Shown here: one piece after another, positions 52,653-61,115 of the stretch | How positions within the stretch are numbered: position 1 is the first letter of the stretch | Layout of the letters: each line of letters begins with the position of its first letter | Assembly: GCA_000154345.1 (NCBI GenBank) | Contig: DS480349.1 | Location: forward strand, 496,001 to 560,000 | Direction: 5' to 3' | DNA length: 64,000 nucleotides | Source: [Clostridium] leptum DSM 753 | GTDB taxonomy: Bacteria; Bacillota; Clostridia; Oscillospirales; Acutalibacteraceae | Made by a program: the position numbers and the translations under genes | Notes under the pieces: generated by a model | What the model was told of the DNA's origin: nothing | Seen by the model: the letters and a program-made list of their open reading frames with translations, nothing else | Database searches by the model: none

Positions 52653-53072
52653 ATGATGGATTATCTGTTTTTATTGCCAGTATGCTTCTTAGTATTGTCT
52701 GTGGTTTTAGCGACCCGGGCGGTGAAAAGAGGAACGAAAACCAAAAAGGCTGTAGCGGTACAGCTGGTTTCCTTTTTAGTGGTCACCCTGTTCTGCTTCG
52801 GTGTGCCTATGGTCGCCCAAGCCGCTGACGCTTCCACCGCCGCGGCAGCCGCCAGCTCGGCTAACGGAATGGGTCTGATCGCCGCCGCCCTGTCTACCGG
52901 CATCGCCGGCATCGGCGGAGGAATCGCCGTGGCCGCCGCCGCTCCCGCCGCAATCGGCGCTACCTCTGAGGATCCCAAGGCCTTCGGCAAGGCGCTGATC
53001 TTCGTAGCGCTTGGCGAAGGTATCGCTTTGTACGGCCTGCTGGTTTCCATCTTGATCCTGGCGAAGATCTAA
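52653..53072 (+). CDS. ntpK: V/A-type ATPase rotor subunit K with N-terminal extension
   Basis: Membrane ring subunit. From the ATG at 52653 it has 139 residues. Two extra hydrophobic segments (about 3-20 and 33-56, ending VAQAAD, like a signal cleavage site) precede a standard two-helix c subunit: GMGLIAAALSTGIAGIGGG and ALIFVALGEGIALYGLLVS. The ion-carrying glutamate is E122. It is followed by Gly, and no Gln is present in the first helix, so the usual Na+ ligands are absent and protons are the likelier ion (inference). GGAGG is 6 bases before the ATG; the next codon is a second ATG. Confidence 0.92.
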   Translation: MMDYLFLLPVCFLVLSVVLATRAVKRGTKTKKAVAVQLVSFLVVTLFCFGVPMVAQAADASTAAAAASSANGMGLIAAALSTGIAGIGGGIAVAAAAPAAIGATSEDPKAFGKALIFVALGEGIALYGLLVSILILAKI

Positions 53073-53097
53073 TTTAAGGATAAAGAAGGGTTCCCTT

Positions 53098-53406
53098 ATG
53101 AAATTCCACTTGATCAGCGATAACATCGATACCATCGTAGGCATGCGCTTGGCCGGCATCACCGGCGTTTTGGTGCACGAGGACGAGGAAGTGAAAAAGG
53201 CTCTTACCGACGCCATGGCCCGGGAGGATGTGGCAGTGATCCTAATGACGGAAAAGCTGGTAAAGCTTTGTCCCGACCTTGTCTACGACTTGAAGCTGAA
53301 CCGGCAGCGTCCCTTGATTGTGGAAATCCCTGACCGCCATGGAAACGGGCGGACCAAGGATTCCATCACCAAATATGTCCGGGATGCGATCGGCGTAAAA
53401 ATATAA
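53098..53406 (+). CDS. ntpG: V/A-type ATPase subunit F
   Basis: A 102-residue central-stalk subunit with a CheY-like Rossmann fold: SDNIDTIVGMRLAGITGVLVHEDEEV and VAVILMTEKLV, ending RDAIGVKI. It sits in the rotor with subunit D. It comes directly before subunit E. Confidence 0.93.
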   Translation: MKFHLISDNIDTIVGMRLAGITGVLVHEDEEVKKALTDAMAREDVAVILMTEKLVKLCPDLVYDLKLNRQRPLIVEIPDRHGNGRTKDSITKYVRDAIGVKI

Positions 53407-53422
53407 TGAGAATGGGGGTTGC

Positions 53423-54019
53423 ATGATGCCCAGTGATGAAAAAGCCTCCGCTTTTTTAGAAGCGATCAATAAATACGCGGAACAGCAGCGTAATGAAATT
53501 CACGCGGAAGTCGAGCAGTTTAAAGAGGAAGAGCTGAAAAAGGCGGAAATCGAAGTTCTTACCGACGCCTACACCCTCATTCAAAAGGAAATGGCTCAGA
53601 TGCGGAAAGAGGTCGCCACGGAAATTTCCCACGAGGAAATGGAAGGCAAAAGAAAGCTATTTCTGCAGCGCCGGCAGATTACCCAAGAGGTATTTGAAAG
53701 AGCCAAGGAAAAGCTTTTGGCTTATACCCAGACGGATACCTATCCCTCCCTGCTGGAGGGATATGCCTCCTCCATCGCCAAAACGCTGACAAAACCCGGC
53801 ACTGTTCTTTTGGTCAGGGAAGCCGACCTGGTTTACGCCGACCGGATTCAAAAAGCCTTTTCGCTTCCCTGCGAGGTAAAGGCGGACGATTCCATCGTGA
53901 TCGGCGGTATCCGCGGCTCCAACCTGGAAATGGGCCTGGTGGCCGACGAAACCATGGACAGCAAGCTGGAAGCCCAGTATGAATGGTTTTTCGCCAACTC
54001 CGGTTTAACCATAGTTTAA
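53423..54019 (+). CDS. ntpE: V/A-type ATPase peripheral stalk subunit E
   Basis: A 198-residue stalk subunit. The N-terminal two thirds are a charged coiled coil (NKYAEQQRNEIHAEVEQFKEEELKKAEIEVL), and the C-terminal globular part contains IVIGGIRGSNLEMGLVADET, the family mark. It pairs with subunit H. The start is one of two adjacent ATGs at 53423/53426 with GGGGGTTGC upstream. Confidence 0.93.
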   Translation: MMPSDEKASAFLEAINKYAEQQRNEIHAEVEQFKEEELKKAEIEVLTDAYTLIQKEMAQMRKEVATEISHEEMEGKRKLFLQRRQITQEVFERAKEKLLAYTQTDTYPSLLEGYASSIAKTLTKPGTVLLVREADLVYADRIQKAFSLPCEVKADDSIVIGGIRGSNLEMGLVADETMDSKLEAQYEWFFANSGLTIV

Positions 54020-54079
54020 CTGCCCGTCTGGGAAAGGGCGTTTCCTTTTCCCGGCAATGTTTGGAGATGATTTACTACT

Positions 54080-55888
54080 ATGAACCAAGATGTAATTTTC
54101 GGAATCAACGGCCCTGTTGTCACGGTTCAAAATTCCCGCAGCTTCTCCATGATGGAGCAGGTTTACGTGGGCAACAGCCGCCTGGTCGGCGAGGTCATTA
54201 AGATTTCCGATCAAATCACCACCATCCAGGTCTACGAGGAAACCACCGGCCTGCGCCCCGGCGAACCGGTTTACGGTACCGGCGCGCCGATGAATATCCT
54301 GCTGGGGCCTGGTATCCTGGATAATATTTTCGACGGCATCGAACGCCCGCTGAAAGCGCTGGAGGCCGCAGACGGCGCCTTTATCGCGAAAGGCACCACC
54401 GTATCGCTTCTGGACGATCAAAAGGAATGGGATGTCACTCTGACCTGTAAGGCCGGGGACCGGCTGTCCTCCGGGCAGATTTACGCCACCTTGCCGGAGA
54501 CTCCCATTATCACCCATAAATGCATGGTGCCGCCTGGTGTGGAGGGAGAGGTCATCGAAGTAAAGCCTAATGGGCTTTACAGGCTTCACGACACAATCGC
54601 AGTACTGAAGGATGGCAAGGGCCGCACCCATGAGCTCACCCTCTGCCAGAAATGGCCCATCCGAAATTCCCGGCCCATCGCCAGACGGGAGCCCCCCGAC
54701 GTTCCCCTGATCACCGGCCAGCGGATCATCGACACCATGTTCCCTATCGCCAAGGGCGGCACCGCCGCTATTCCCGGAGGCTTCGGCACTGGAAAGACCA
54801 TGACTCAGCACCAGCTGGCCAAATGGTGCGACGCGGACATCATCATCTATGTTGGCTGCGGGGAACGGGGCAATGAAATGAGCCAGGTTTTAGATGAGTT
54901 CTCCGAGCTGGTAGACCCGAAATCCGGCCGTCCTATGACCGACCGCACCGTGCTGATCGCCAATACCTCCAACATGCCTGTAGCGGCCCGCGAGGCTTCT
55001 ATTTATACAGGTATCACCTTGGCGGAATATTACCGCGATATGGGCTATCACGTGGCGATGATGGCTGATTCCACCTCCCGGTGGGCGGAGGCTCTCCGGG
55101 AAATCTCCGGCCGTCTGGAGGAAATGCCCGCGGAGGAGGGCTTTCCGGCTTATCTTCCCTCCCGCCTGGCGGATTTCTACGAGCGGGCCGGCCGCGTCCA
55201 GACTCTTTGCGGCCAGGAAGGCTCCGTATCCGTTATCGGCGCCGTATCTCCCCAGGGCGGCGATTTTTCCGAGCCTGTAACCCAGAATACCAAACGGTTT
55301 ACCCGGTGCTTCTGGGCTCTGGATAAGTCTCTGGCTTACGCCAGGCATTACCCCGCCATCAACTGGATGACCAGCTACAGCGAGTATTTTACCGACCTGG
55401 ATCCCTGGTTTGAAAAGAATCTGGGCAAGGATTTCATCCAATACCGTACCCGGATCAATTCTATCCTTCACGAGGAAAGCCAGCTGATGGAAATTGTTAA
55501 GCTGATCGGCGCAGACGTGCTTCCCGACGACCAGAAGCTGGTGATTGAGATCGCCCGCGTCATCCGGGTAGGCTTCTTGCAGCAGAACGCTTTCCATCCG
55601 GACGATACCTTTGTGCCTCTCACCAAGCAAAAGCTGATGATGAAGGTGATTCTTTATTTGAACAAGAAAGCCAGACAGCTGATTTCGGCCTCTATTCCGA
55701 TTTCCCGGATCATAGAGCTTGGCTTATTCGACAAGCTTGCCACCATGAAGTACGACATTCCCAACGACAAGCTTGAAATGTTCGACGATTATATCAAGGA
55801 TATCGACACTTCCATCGCCACCCTGTTAGATCCTAACGCGGCGAAAACCGGCGCGGCACTGCCGATGCCCGCCGGGGCGAAAGCATAA
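54080..55888 (+). CDS. ntpA: V/A-type ATPase catalytic subunit A
   Basis: Nucleotide-hydrolysing subunit of 602 residues. The N-terminal barrel is followed by the non-homologous bulge (about 110-185). The P-loop is GGFGTGKT (233-240) with the catalytic lysine K239. Further marks are YVGCGERGNEM, ANTSNMPVAAREASIY, MADSTSRWAEALREISGRLEEMPAEEG and SYSEYFTDLDPWFE. The N-terminal start at 54080 is preceded by TGGAGATGA. Confidence 0.98.
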   Translation: MNQDVIFGINGPVVTVQNSRSFSMMEQVYVGNSRLVGEVIKISDQITTIQVYEETTGLRPGEPVYGTGAPMNILLGPGILDNIFDGIERPLKALEAADGAFIAKGTTVSLLDDQKEWDVTLTCKAGDRLSSGQIYATLPETPIITHKCMVPPGVEGEVIEVKPNGLYRLHDTIAVLKDGKGRTHELTLCQKWPIRNSRPIARREPPDVPLITGQRIIDTMFPIAKGGTAAIPGGFGTGKTMTQHQLAKWCDADIIIYVGCGERGNEMSQVLDEFSELVDPKSGRPMTDRTVLIANTSNMPVAAREASIYTGITLAEYYRDMGYHVAMMADSTSRWAEALREISGRLEEMPAEEGFPAYLPSRLADFYERAGRVQTLCGQEGSVSVIGAVSPQGGDFSEPVTQNTKRFTRCFWALDKSLAYARHYPAINWMTSYSEYFTDLDPWFEKNLGKDFIQYRTRINSILHEESQLMEIVKLIGADVLPDDQKLVIEIARVIRVGFLQQNAFHPDDTFVPLTKQKLMMKVILYLNKKARQLISASIPISRIIELGLFDKLATMKYDIPNDKLEMFDDYIKDIDTSIATLLDPNAAKTGAALPMPAGAKA

Positions 55889-55917
55889 GCCCGATACCCA
55901 GAAAGGAACATGAAACT

Positions 55918-57390
55918 ATGATTCTTGATTACGTTGGCGTAAAAGAAATCAACGGTTCCCTCATCGTGCTGGACGATGTGGACCACGCTTCCTATGAAGA
56001 GATGGTGGAGATCCATCTGGATAACGGCACCCGGCGCCAGGGCAGAATTGTGCAGATCGAGGGCAGGCGGGTGGTCATTCAGGTATTCGAGGGCACCCAT
56101 TCCATTTCTCTGGGCAACACCCGCACCCATCTGATCGGCCGGCCCATGGAGCTTCCCCTGTCCGAGGAAATTCTGGGCCGCACCTTTGACGGAGCCGGAC
56201 ATCCCATCGACGGGCTGGGAGAAATCTTCCCGGAAAAGCGAATGGACATCAACGGCACCGCCATCAATCCGGTTTCCCGGGTGTATCCGAAAAACTATAT
56301 CTGCACGGGCATTTCCTCCATCGATGTGCTCTGCACCCTGATCCGCGGCCAGAAGCTTCCTATCTTCTCCGGCTCCGGTATGCGCCACAACGACCTGGCC
56401 GCTCAAATCGTCCGTCAGGCTAAAATCGCTAATGATGAAAGCGCCCAGTTCTGTATTGTGTTCGCCGCTATGGGCGTGCAGAAGGACGTTGCCGACTATT
56501 TCCGCCGCTCCTTCGACGAATCCGGCGTGCTGCAAAAGGTAGTGATGTTCGTTAACCTGGCCAACGACCCGGTGATCGAGCGCACCCTGACCCCCCGCTG
56601 CGCTCTGACCGCCGCCGAATACTTGGCCTTTGAGAAAAATATGCACGTCCTGGTGGTTATGACCGACATGACCTCTTACGCCGAGGCCCTCCGTGAATTC
56701 TCCTCCTCCAAGGGTGAGATTCCCGGCCGGGGCGGTTATCCCGGCTATCTGTACTCCGACCTTGCCTCTATGTACGAACGCGCAGGCATGGTAAAGGGCC
56801 GGGAGGGCTCTGTGACCCAGATTCCCATTTTAACCATGCCCAACGACGACATTACCCAGCCGGTGCCCGATTTGACCGGCTATATCACAGAAGGACAGAT
56901 CGTTTTAGACCGTTCCCTGGAGGGCGGCGGCATTTATCCTCCGGTTTCCGTCCTGCCGTCCCTTTCCCGTCTGATGAAGGACGGTATCGGCGCAGGTTTT
57001 ACCCGTGCGGATCATCAGGATCTGGCAAACCAGCTCTTTGCCTCCTATTCCAAGGTGATGGACGCCAGAAGCCTGGCCTCCGTTATCGGCGAGGAGGAGC
57101 TTTCTCCCAACGACAAGCGGCTGCTGGAATTTGGCAGGCTGTTTGAGGAACGGTTTATCACCCAAGGCTCTCACGAATCCAGAAGCATCGAGCAAAGCCT
57201 GAATTTAGGCTGGGAGCTTCTATCCACACTTCCACGTTCTGAACTGGACCGTGTGGATCCTAAGCTTTTGGATGAATTTTACAAGCCCAAGAATTTGGAG
57301 GCTTCAGATCAGGCTAAGGTGGCCGCTGCGGTAGATTTGTCTCCGGAGGATCTGACCAGCCAGGTAAAATCATTTAATGAGGCGCAGTAA
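55918..57390 (+). CDS. ntpB: V/A-type ATPase regulatory subunit B
   Basis: Non-catalytic nucleotide-binding subunit of 490 residues. It lacks the canonical P-loop; the equivalent position reads PIFSGSGMRHNDLAAQI, as in B subunits. Other marks: MTDMTSYAEALREFSSSKGEIPGRGGYPGYLYSDLA (split into shorter conserved blocks) and TMPNDDITQPVPDLTGYITEGQI. AGAAAGGAAC precedes the ATG. Standard length. Confidence 0.98.
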   Translation: MILDYVGVKEINGSLIVLDDVDHASYEEMVEIHLDNGTRRQGRIVQIEGRRVVIQVFEGTHSISLGNTRTHLIGRPMELPLSEEILGRTFDGAGHPIDGLGEIFPEKRMDINGTAINPVSRVYPKNYICTGISSIDVLCTLIRGQKLPIFSGSGMRHNDLAAQIVRQAKIANDESAQFCIVFAAMGVQKDVADYFRRSFDESGVLQKVVMFVNLANDPVIERTLTPRCALTAAEYLAFEKNMHVLVVMTDMTSYAEALREFSSSKGEIPGRGGYPGYLYSDLASMYERAGMVKGREGSVTQIPILTMPNDDITQPVPDLTGYITEGQIVLDRSLEGGGIYPPVSVLPSLSRLMKDGIGAGFTRADHQDLANQLFASYSKVMDARSLASVIGEEELSPNDKRLLEFGRLFEERFITQGSHESRSIEQSLNLGWELLSTLPRSELDRVDPKLLDEFYKPKNLEASDQAKVAAAVDLSPEDLTSQVKSFNEAQ

Positions 57391-57414
57391 GCAGTAAAGC
57401 GAGGTGACTTTCCG

Positions 57415-58059
57415 TTGAGTATACAAACCGCTCCCACAAAGGGCAATCTGATGGCAACAAAGAAATCCCTTGCCCTTTCCAAAACCGGATACGACCTTCT
57501 GGATCGGAAACGGAATATTCTAGTTCGGGAAATGATGACCCTAATCGACCGGGCGACGGAAATTCAGAATACCATCGACGACACCTATTCCAAGGCTTAC
57601 TTAGCCTTGCAGCGCGCAAACACTACCTTGGGGATCTGCGAGGAGCTGGCCGGAACGGTGCCCGAGGAGGAATCCCTTGGCTTATCCTATCGCAGCGTCA
57701 TGGGCGTGGAAATCCCTATTGTATCTATCGACGACCGAGAGGATAACCATATTCCCTATGGCCTGATCTCCTCCAACGAAATGCTGGATGAGGCATATGC
57801 CAGATTCCACAGGGTGAAAGAATTGACTGCTGAGTTAGCGGAAATCGAAAACAGCGTTTACCGGCTGGCGGATGCCATTAAAAAAACACAAAAACGCGCA
57901 AATGCGCTGAAAAATATTATGATTCCCAGATTTGAGGCAACGGTGAAAATGATTACCAGCGCTTTAGACGAAAAAAGCCGTGAGGATTTCTCACGGCTGA
58001 AAATCATCAAGGCGCAGAAAGCGAAAAAGGCCGGGCAAAACGAACAGCAAACCCAATAA
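57415..58059 (+). CDS. ntpD: V/A-type ATPase central stalk subunit D, TTG start
   Basis: Rotor shaft subunit of 214 residues: long antiparallel coiled coil with APTKGNLMATKKSLALSKTGYDLLDRKR at the start and KRANALKNIMIPRFEATVK near residue 170, the classic end motif. I use the TTG at 57415 because it gives the family N-terminus (IQTAPTKGNL) and follows AGGTGA at 8 bases; the ATG at 57451 would remove 12 conserved residues. Last gene of the operon. Confidence 0.95.
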   Translation: MSIQTAPTKGNLMATKKSLALSKTGYDLLDRKRNILVREMMTLIDRATEIQNTIDDTYSKAYLALQRANTTLGICEELAGTVPEEESLGLSYRSVMGVEIPIVSIDDREDNHIPYGLISSNEMLDEAYARFHRVKELTAELAEIENSVYRLADAIKKTQKRANALKNIMIPRFEATVKMITSALDEKSREDFSRLKIIKAQKAKKAGQNEQQTQ

Positions 58060-58060
58060 A

Positions 58061-58095
58061 AAAGCGAAAGATTTTTTAATCTTTCGCTTTTTTAT
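58061..58095 (+). terminator. Terminator of the ATPase operon
   Basis: AAAGCGAAAGATT (58061-58073) with AATCTTTCGCTTT (58078-58090), a perfect 13-bp stem with a 4-base loop, then a T run. It starts 2 bases after the subunit D stop. Confidence 0.9.
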
Positions 58096-58344
58096 TTTAT
58101 GGAAGCCATTCGAAAATATCATTAGGGTCTTGGGATAAAATAAATTCATCGGTAAGCCTTGCCTTTCGTGTTTTTATCGGATTTTTCTTTCAATAAAATT
58201 TAGACACGGCTTCCAACAGCGGAAAACCTTTCTCATGCTCAGATTTCATAAGCTCTCTTTTCCCACTGCGCCGTATAACGGAGAAATTACCGGCCATACT
58301 AGGAGTAAGCGGAAATCCGCTTATTCTAAAAAGGAGTGAAACCC

Positions 58345-58560
58345 ATGCTTGATAAACTCGCTTTGATCTTAACCATTATCGGCGGCATCAACTGGGGCCT
58401 GATCGGAATTTTCCAGTTTGACTTGGTGGCCTGGATCTGCGGAGGCCAGGGATCTATTATCAGCCGGATCATTTACACGATCGTGGCACTGGCGGCTATC
58501 TGGTGTATTTCCCTGCTGTTCCGGGAACACGATACCGTTGCCGAAGGCCACCACGCCTGA
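58345..58560 (+). CDS. DUF378 small membrane protein
   Basis: A 71-residue protein with two transmembrane helices (about 2-28 and 42-60). IIGGINWGLIGIFQFDLVAWI is the DUF378 mark. Function unknown. I chose the ATG at 58345 after AAGGAG; a GTG at 58336 is too close to that site. The 285 bases before it hold only a small AAGCGGA/TCCGCTT hairpin near 58312-58327 and no further gene. Confidence 0.9.
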   Translation: MLDKLALILTIIGGINWGLIGIFQFDLVAWICGGQGSIISRIIYTIVALAAIWCISLLFREHDTVAEGHHA

Positions 58561-58606
58561 CAAAATAAAGCTGCGGCAAATGGTATGCCGCAGCTTTTTA
58601 TTTTGT
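58561..58606. terminator. Bidirectional terminator between DUF378 and DUF2752 genes
   Basis: AAAGCTGCGGCA (58567-58578) with TGCCGCAGCTTT (58586-58597), extended outward by CAAAAT/ATTTTG. It serves two convergent genes. Confidence 0.85.
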
Positions 58607-59040
58607 CAAATGCTAATAGGAGCGAGCCAAATAAAAGGCTCAATCGGAATATTCCTCAAAATCCAGAAAGCGGGCAGCAAAAACACCAATACCCGACTAA
58701 AGCCCGGGTGGTACCACGGGTTTGGCAGCTTATCGCAGCCAGTGAATATCTTAATACCGTAACGAAGCATGGTGTAGCCAATTAACGGCACCGCAATAAG
58801 AGCCAATATATTACACCGCGCCGCAGTTACGATATCCAAATGAAGCAGCGAATAACACATCCGGCCCGTACCGCAGCCAATGCAATAAAAACCTGTCCAT
58901 TCATAAAAAAAGCAAGGCGGCATCCAGCTGATTTCCCCAGGCTTATGAAAGTACAAAAAGACGGCGCCTGCCGCGCAGAGAAAAACCAGCACGGCAAACG
59001 CAGTCCTTGGATACCTTTTAAAAGGGTTTTTAGACCTCAT
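58606..59040 (-). CDS. DUF2752 membrane protein
   Basis: A 144-residue membrane protein with about three helices (about 12-30, 72-92, 112-132). The stretch PPCFFYEWTGFYCIGCGTGRMCYSLLHLD carries the family's C-x-x-C-G-T-x-R motif. Function unknown. It directly follows the CD225-like gene by 3 bases, a common pairing. Confidence 0.88.
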   Translation of the reverse strand: MRSKNPFKRYPRTAFAVLVFLCAAGAVFLYFHKPGEISWMPPCFFYEWTGFYCIGCGTGRMCYSLLHLDIVTAARCNILALIAVPLIGYTMLRYGIKIFTGCDKLPNPWYHPGFSRVLVFLLPAFWILRNIPIEPFIWLAPISI

Positions 59041-59043
59041 GGA

Positions 59044-59583
59044 TTAATAATAGTAATAATAAGAGGAGGCAGCCATACCGCCAATAATACCGCCAATAAT
59101 TCCCAGCACAATGGCAATCGCGCCCAAAACGGTAGCGATAATGCAGAAGGTTTTGGCATTTTTCGAAGCGTTCATAGCGCCCTCATAGTCGCCCATCGCA
59201 ATCAGGTTATTTACCTTACTGGCATATACAATAGCGGGGATCGCCAGAGGCCAGCACAGAAAAATACAAACGATCGCCCACGCCAGATAGTTGCTGATGT
59301 GAGGCGCCGGCTGCTGGGGCTGCTGCGGATAAGCCGGAGGAGGCGCCACGGGAGGCTGGGGCGGAACCGTATTATAGGGCTGCTGGGGAGCGACCGGCTG
59401 CTGAGGAACCGGGTTCTCCGCGGGAGCTGCCGGAGCCTGAGGCTGTTCCACAGGCTGCTGGGCCTGTTCTACCGTAGCCTGTGGCTGCTGGGGAGCGTTG
59501 GTATCCGCCCACAAGGGGGCGCCGCAATGCTCGCAAACAGAATTTCCACTGGCTGTTTCTTTACCACACTGAGGACAGAACAT
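59044..59583 (-). CDS. Zinc-ribbon CD225/dispanin-like membrane protein
   Basis: A 179-residue protein. An N-terminal zinc ribbon (MFCPQCGKETASGNSVCEHCG) is followed by a Pro/Gln-rich low-complexity linker (about 30-92) and a two-helix CD225-type membrane domain (YLAWAIVCIFLCWPLAIPAIVYASKVN and TFCIIATVLGAIAIVLGIIGG). It ends in five tyrosines. Function unknown in bacteria; the domain is shared with eukaryotic interferon-induced membrane proteins. Probably co-transcribed with the DUF2752 gene. Confidence 0.88.
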   Translation of the reverse strand: MFCPQCGKETASGNSVCEHCGAPLWADTNAPQQPQATVEQAQQPVEQPQAPAAPAENPVPQQPVAPQQPYNTVPPQPPVAPPPAYPQQPQQPAPHISNYLAWAIVCIFLCWPLAIPAIVYASKVNNLIAMGDYEGAMNASKNAKTFCIIATVLGAIAIVLGIIGGIIGGMAASSYYYYY

Positions 59584-59710
59584 AATTAAGTACCTCCAAA
59601 CTAATTTAATTTATCAATCATCAGTAAATTCCAAACTCCTTACTGATGCTTTAGACATGCTTTGGTTTTTACCGGCCAACCGCGCCGATGCGTACCATTA
59701 GGAAAAGAGC

Positions 59711-60919
59711 TTAAAGGGCTTCCACGATTTCCTTGGTGTCTCTGGCAATCACCAACTCCTCGTTGGTTGGTATGACATACACCTTTACCTTAGAATCCGG
59801 CGTAGAGATCAGGCCCTCTTTCCCACGGATCATTTCCTCATTCAGCTGCGGGTCGATCTTAACGCCCAAATAGGTCAGGCCGTCGCCGATCACCTGGCGG
59901 TGATGAGCCTGGTTTTCTCCCAGGCCCGCGGTGAATACGATCACGTCGCAGCCGTTCAGAGCCGCGGCATAGGCGCCGATAAATTTCGTGATCTCGTATT
60001 CCAGCATCTCGTGAGCCAAAATCGCTCTGGGATTTCCCTCCCGGGCGGCTTTCGTCACATCGCGGTCGTCGCTGGAAACGCCGGAAATGCCCAGCATACC
60101 AGATTTTTTATTCAGCATCTCGCTCATATCGTGAGGCGTAATATTTTCCTTTTCCATGACAAAGGTTACCACAGAGGGATCCAGGGTACCGGTGCGGCTG
60201 CCCATCATGAAACCGTCCAAGGGAGTCAGTCCCATACTGGTGTCGATCACCTTTCCATCCTGGATTGCCGAAATGGAGGAACCGTTGCCCAAATGGCAGG
60301 TAATCATCTTCAGGTCCTTCAAATCCTGGCCCATCAGTTCCGCGCAGCGGTGGCTGACATAGCGGTGAGAGGTTCCGTGGAAGCCGTAACGGCGAACCGC
60401 GTACTTTTCATAATATTCATAAGGAATGGGATACATGTATGCTTTTGGCGGCATGGTGGAATGGAAAGCCGTATCGAATACAACAACCTCGGGCACAGAC
60501 TTGCCGAACACCTCGATGCAGGCCCGGATGCCCTGGACGTGCGCTTTATTATGTAAAGGAGCCAAGGGAATCAGGCTTTCAATGCCCTCTATAACCTTAT
60601 CGTCTACCAGAACAGACTTGCTGAACAGCGCGCCGCCCTGTACGATGCGGTGGCCTACCGCGGAAACCTCGTCCAAAGACTTAAGCACTCCCACCTCGGG
60701 ATCGATCAAAGCGTTTTTCACCTGAGTAAAGGCGGCGGTATGATCCGGCATAGAAACCGTGACATGCTTTTCCCGGCCGTCGTTGGTCTTATGGGTAAAA
60801 ATACCGTCCTCCATTCCGATTCTCTCACAATTTCCCTTTGCCAGAACGGATTCGTCATCCATGTCGATGAGCTGGTACTTCAGGGATGAGCTGCCAGCAT
60901 TGATTACCAGAATCTTCAA
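59711..60919 (-). CDS. ackA: Acetate kinase
   Basis: Makes ATP from acetyl phosphate in fermentation. In 402 residues: ILVINAGSSSLKYQLI, VVFDTAFHSTMP, RRYGFHGTSHRYV, CHLGNGSSISAI, FTAGLGENQ and GSRTGTLDPSV. AGGAGG precedes the ATG. No phosphotransacetylase gene is in the window. It has its own promoter. Confidence 0.98.
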   Translation of the reverse strand: MKILVINAGSSSLKYQLIDMDDESVLAKGNCERIGMEDGIFTHKTNDGREKHVTVSMPDHTAAFTQVKNALIDPEVGVLKSLDEVSAVGHRIVQGGALFSKSVLVDDKVIEGIESLIPLAPLHNKAHVQGIRACIEVFGKSVPEVVVFDTAFHSTMPPKAYMYPIPYEYYEKYAVRRYGFHGTSHRYVSHRCAELMGQDLKDLKMITCHLGNGSSISAIQDGKVIDTSMGLTPLDGFMMGSRTGTLDPSVVTFVMEKENITPHDMSEMLNKKSGMLGISGVSSDDRDVTKAAREGNPRAILAHEMLEYEITKFIGAYAAALNGCDVIVFTAGLGENQAHHRQVIGDGLTYLGVKIDPQLNEEMIRGKEGLISTPDSKVKVYVIPTNEELVIARDTKEIVEAL

Positions 60920-61003
60920 AACATTTCCTCCTAAAACCCTATTTGATGTTAAATTGAAGTTTTATCCAAAGGCTGCTTGCAAACCTTAAAAACTTACAGT
61001 AAT

Positions 61004-61032
61004 ATAATAATACATTACAGAAATGATTTCAA
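61004..61032 (-). promoter_or_regulatory. Probable promoter of ackA
   Basis: Minus strand: TTGAAA, 17-base spacer, TATTAT, about 85 bases before the ackA ATG. Confidence 0.5.
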
Positions 61033-61115
61033 GGACAATCCCTTGGAAAAACGCGACTTTTCCAACTTTTTGGCGATAAGCGGAAACGATTTTAAAAATG
61101 TGAAGGCGTATTTTT

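Noticed and set aside
58100..58335. Small minus-strand frame of about 35 codons ahead of the DUF378 gene
   Set aside because: No ribosome site or family resemblance, and too short to support.
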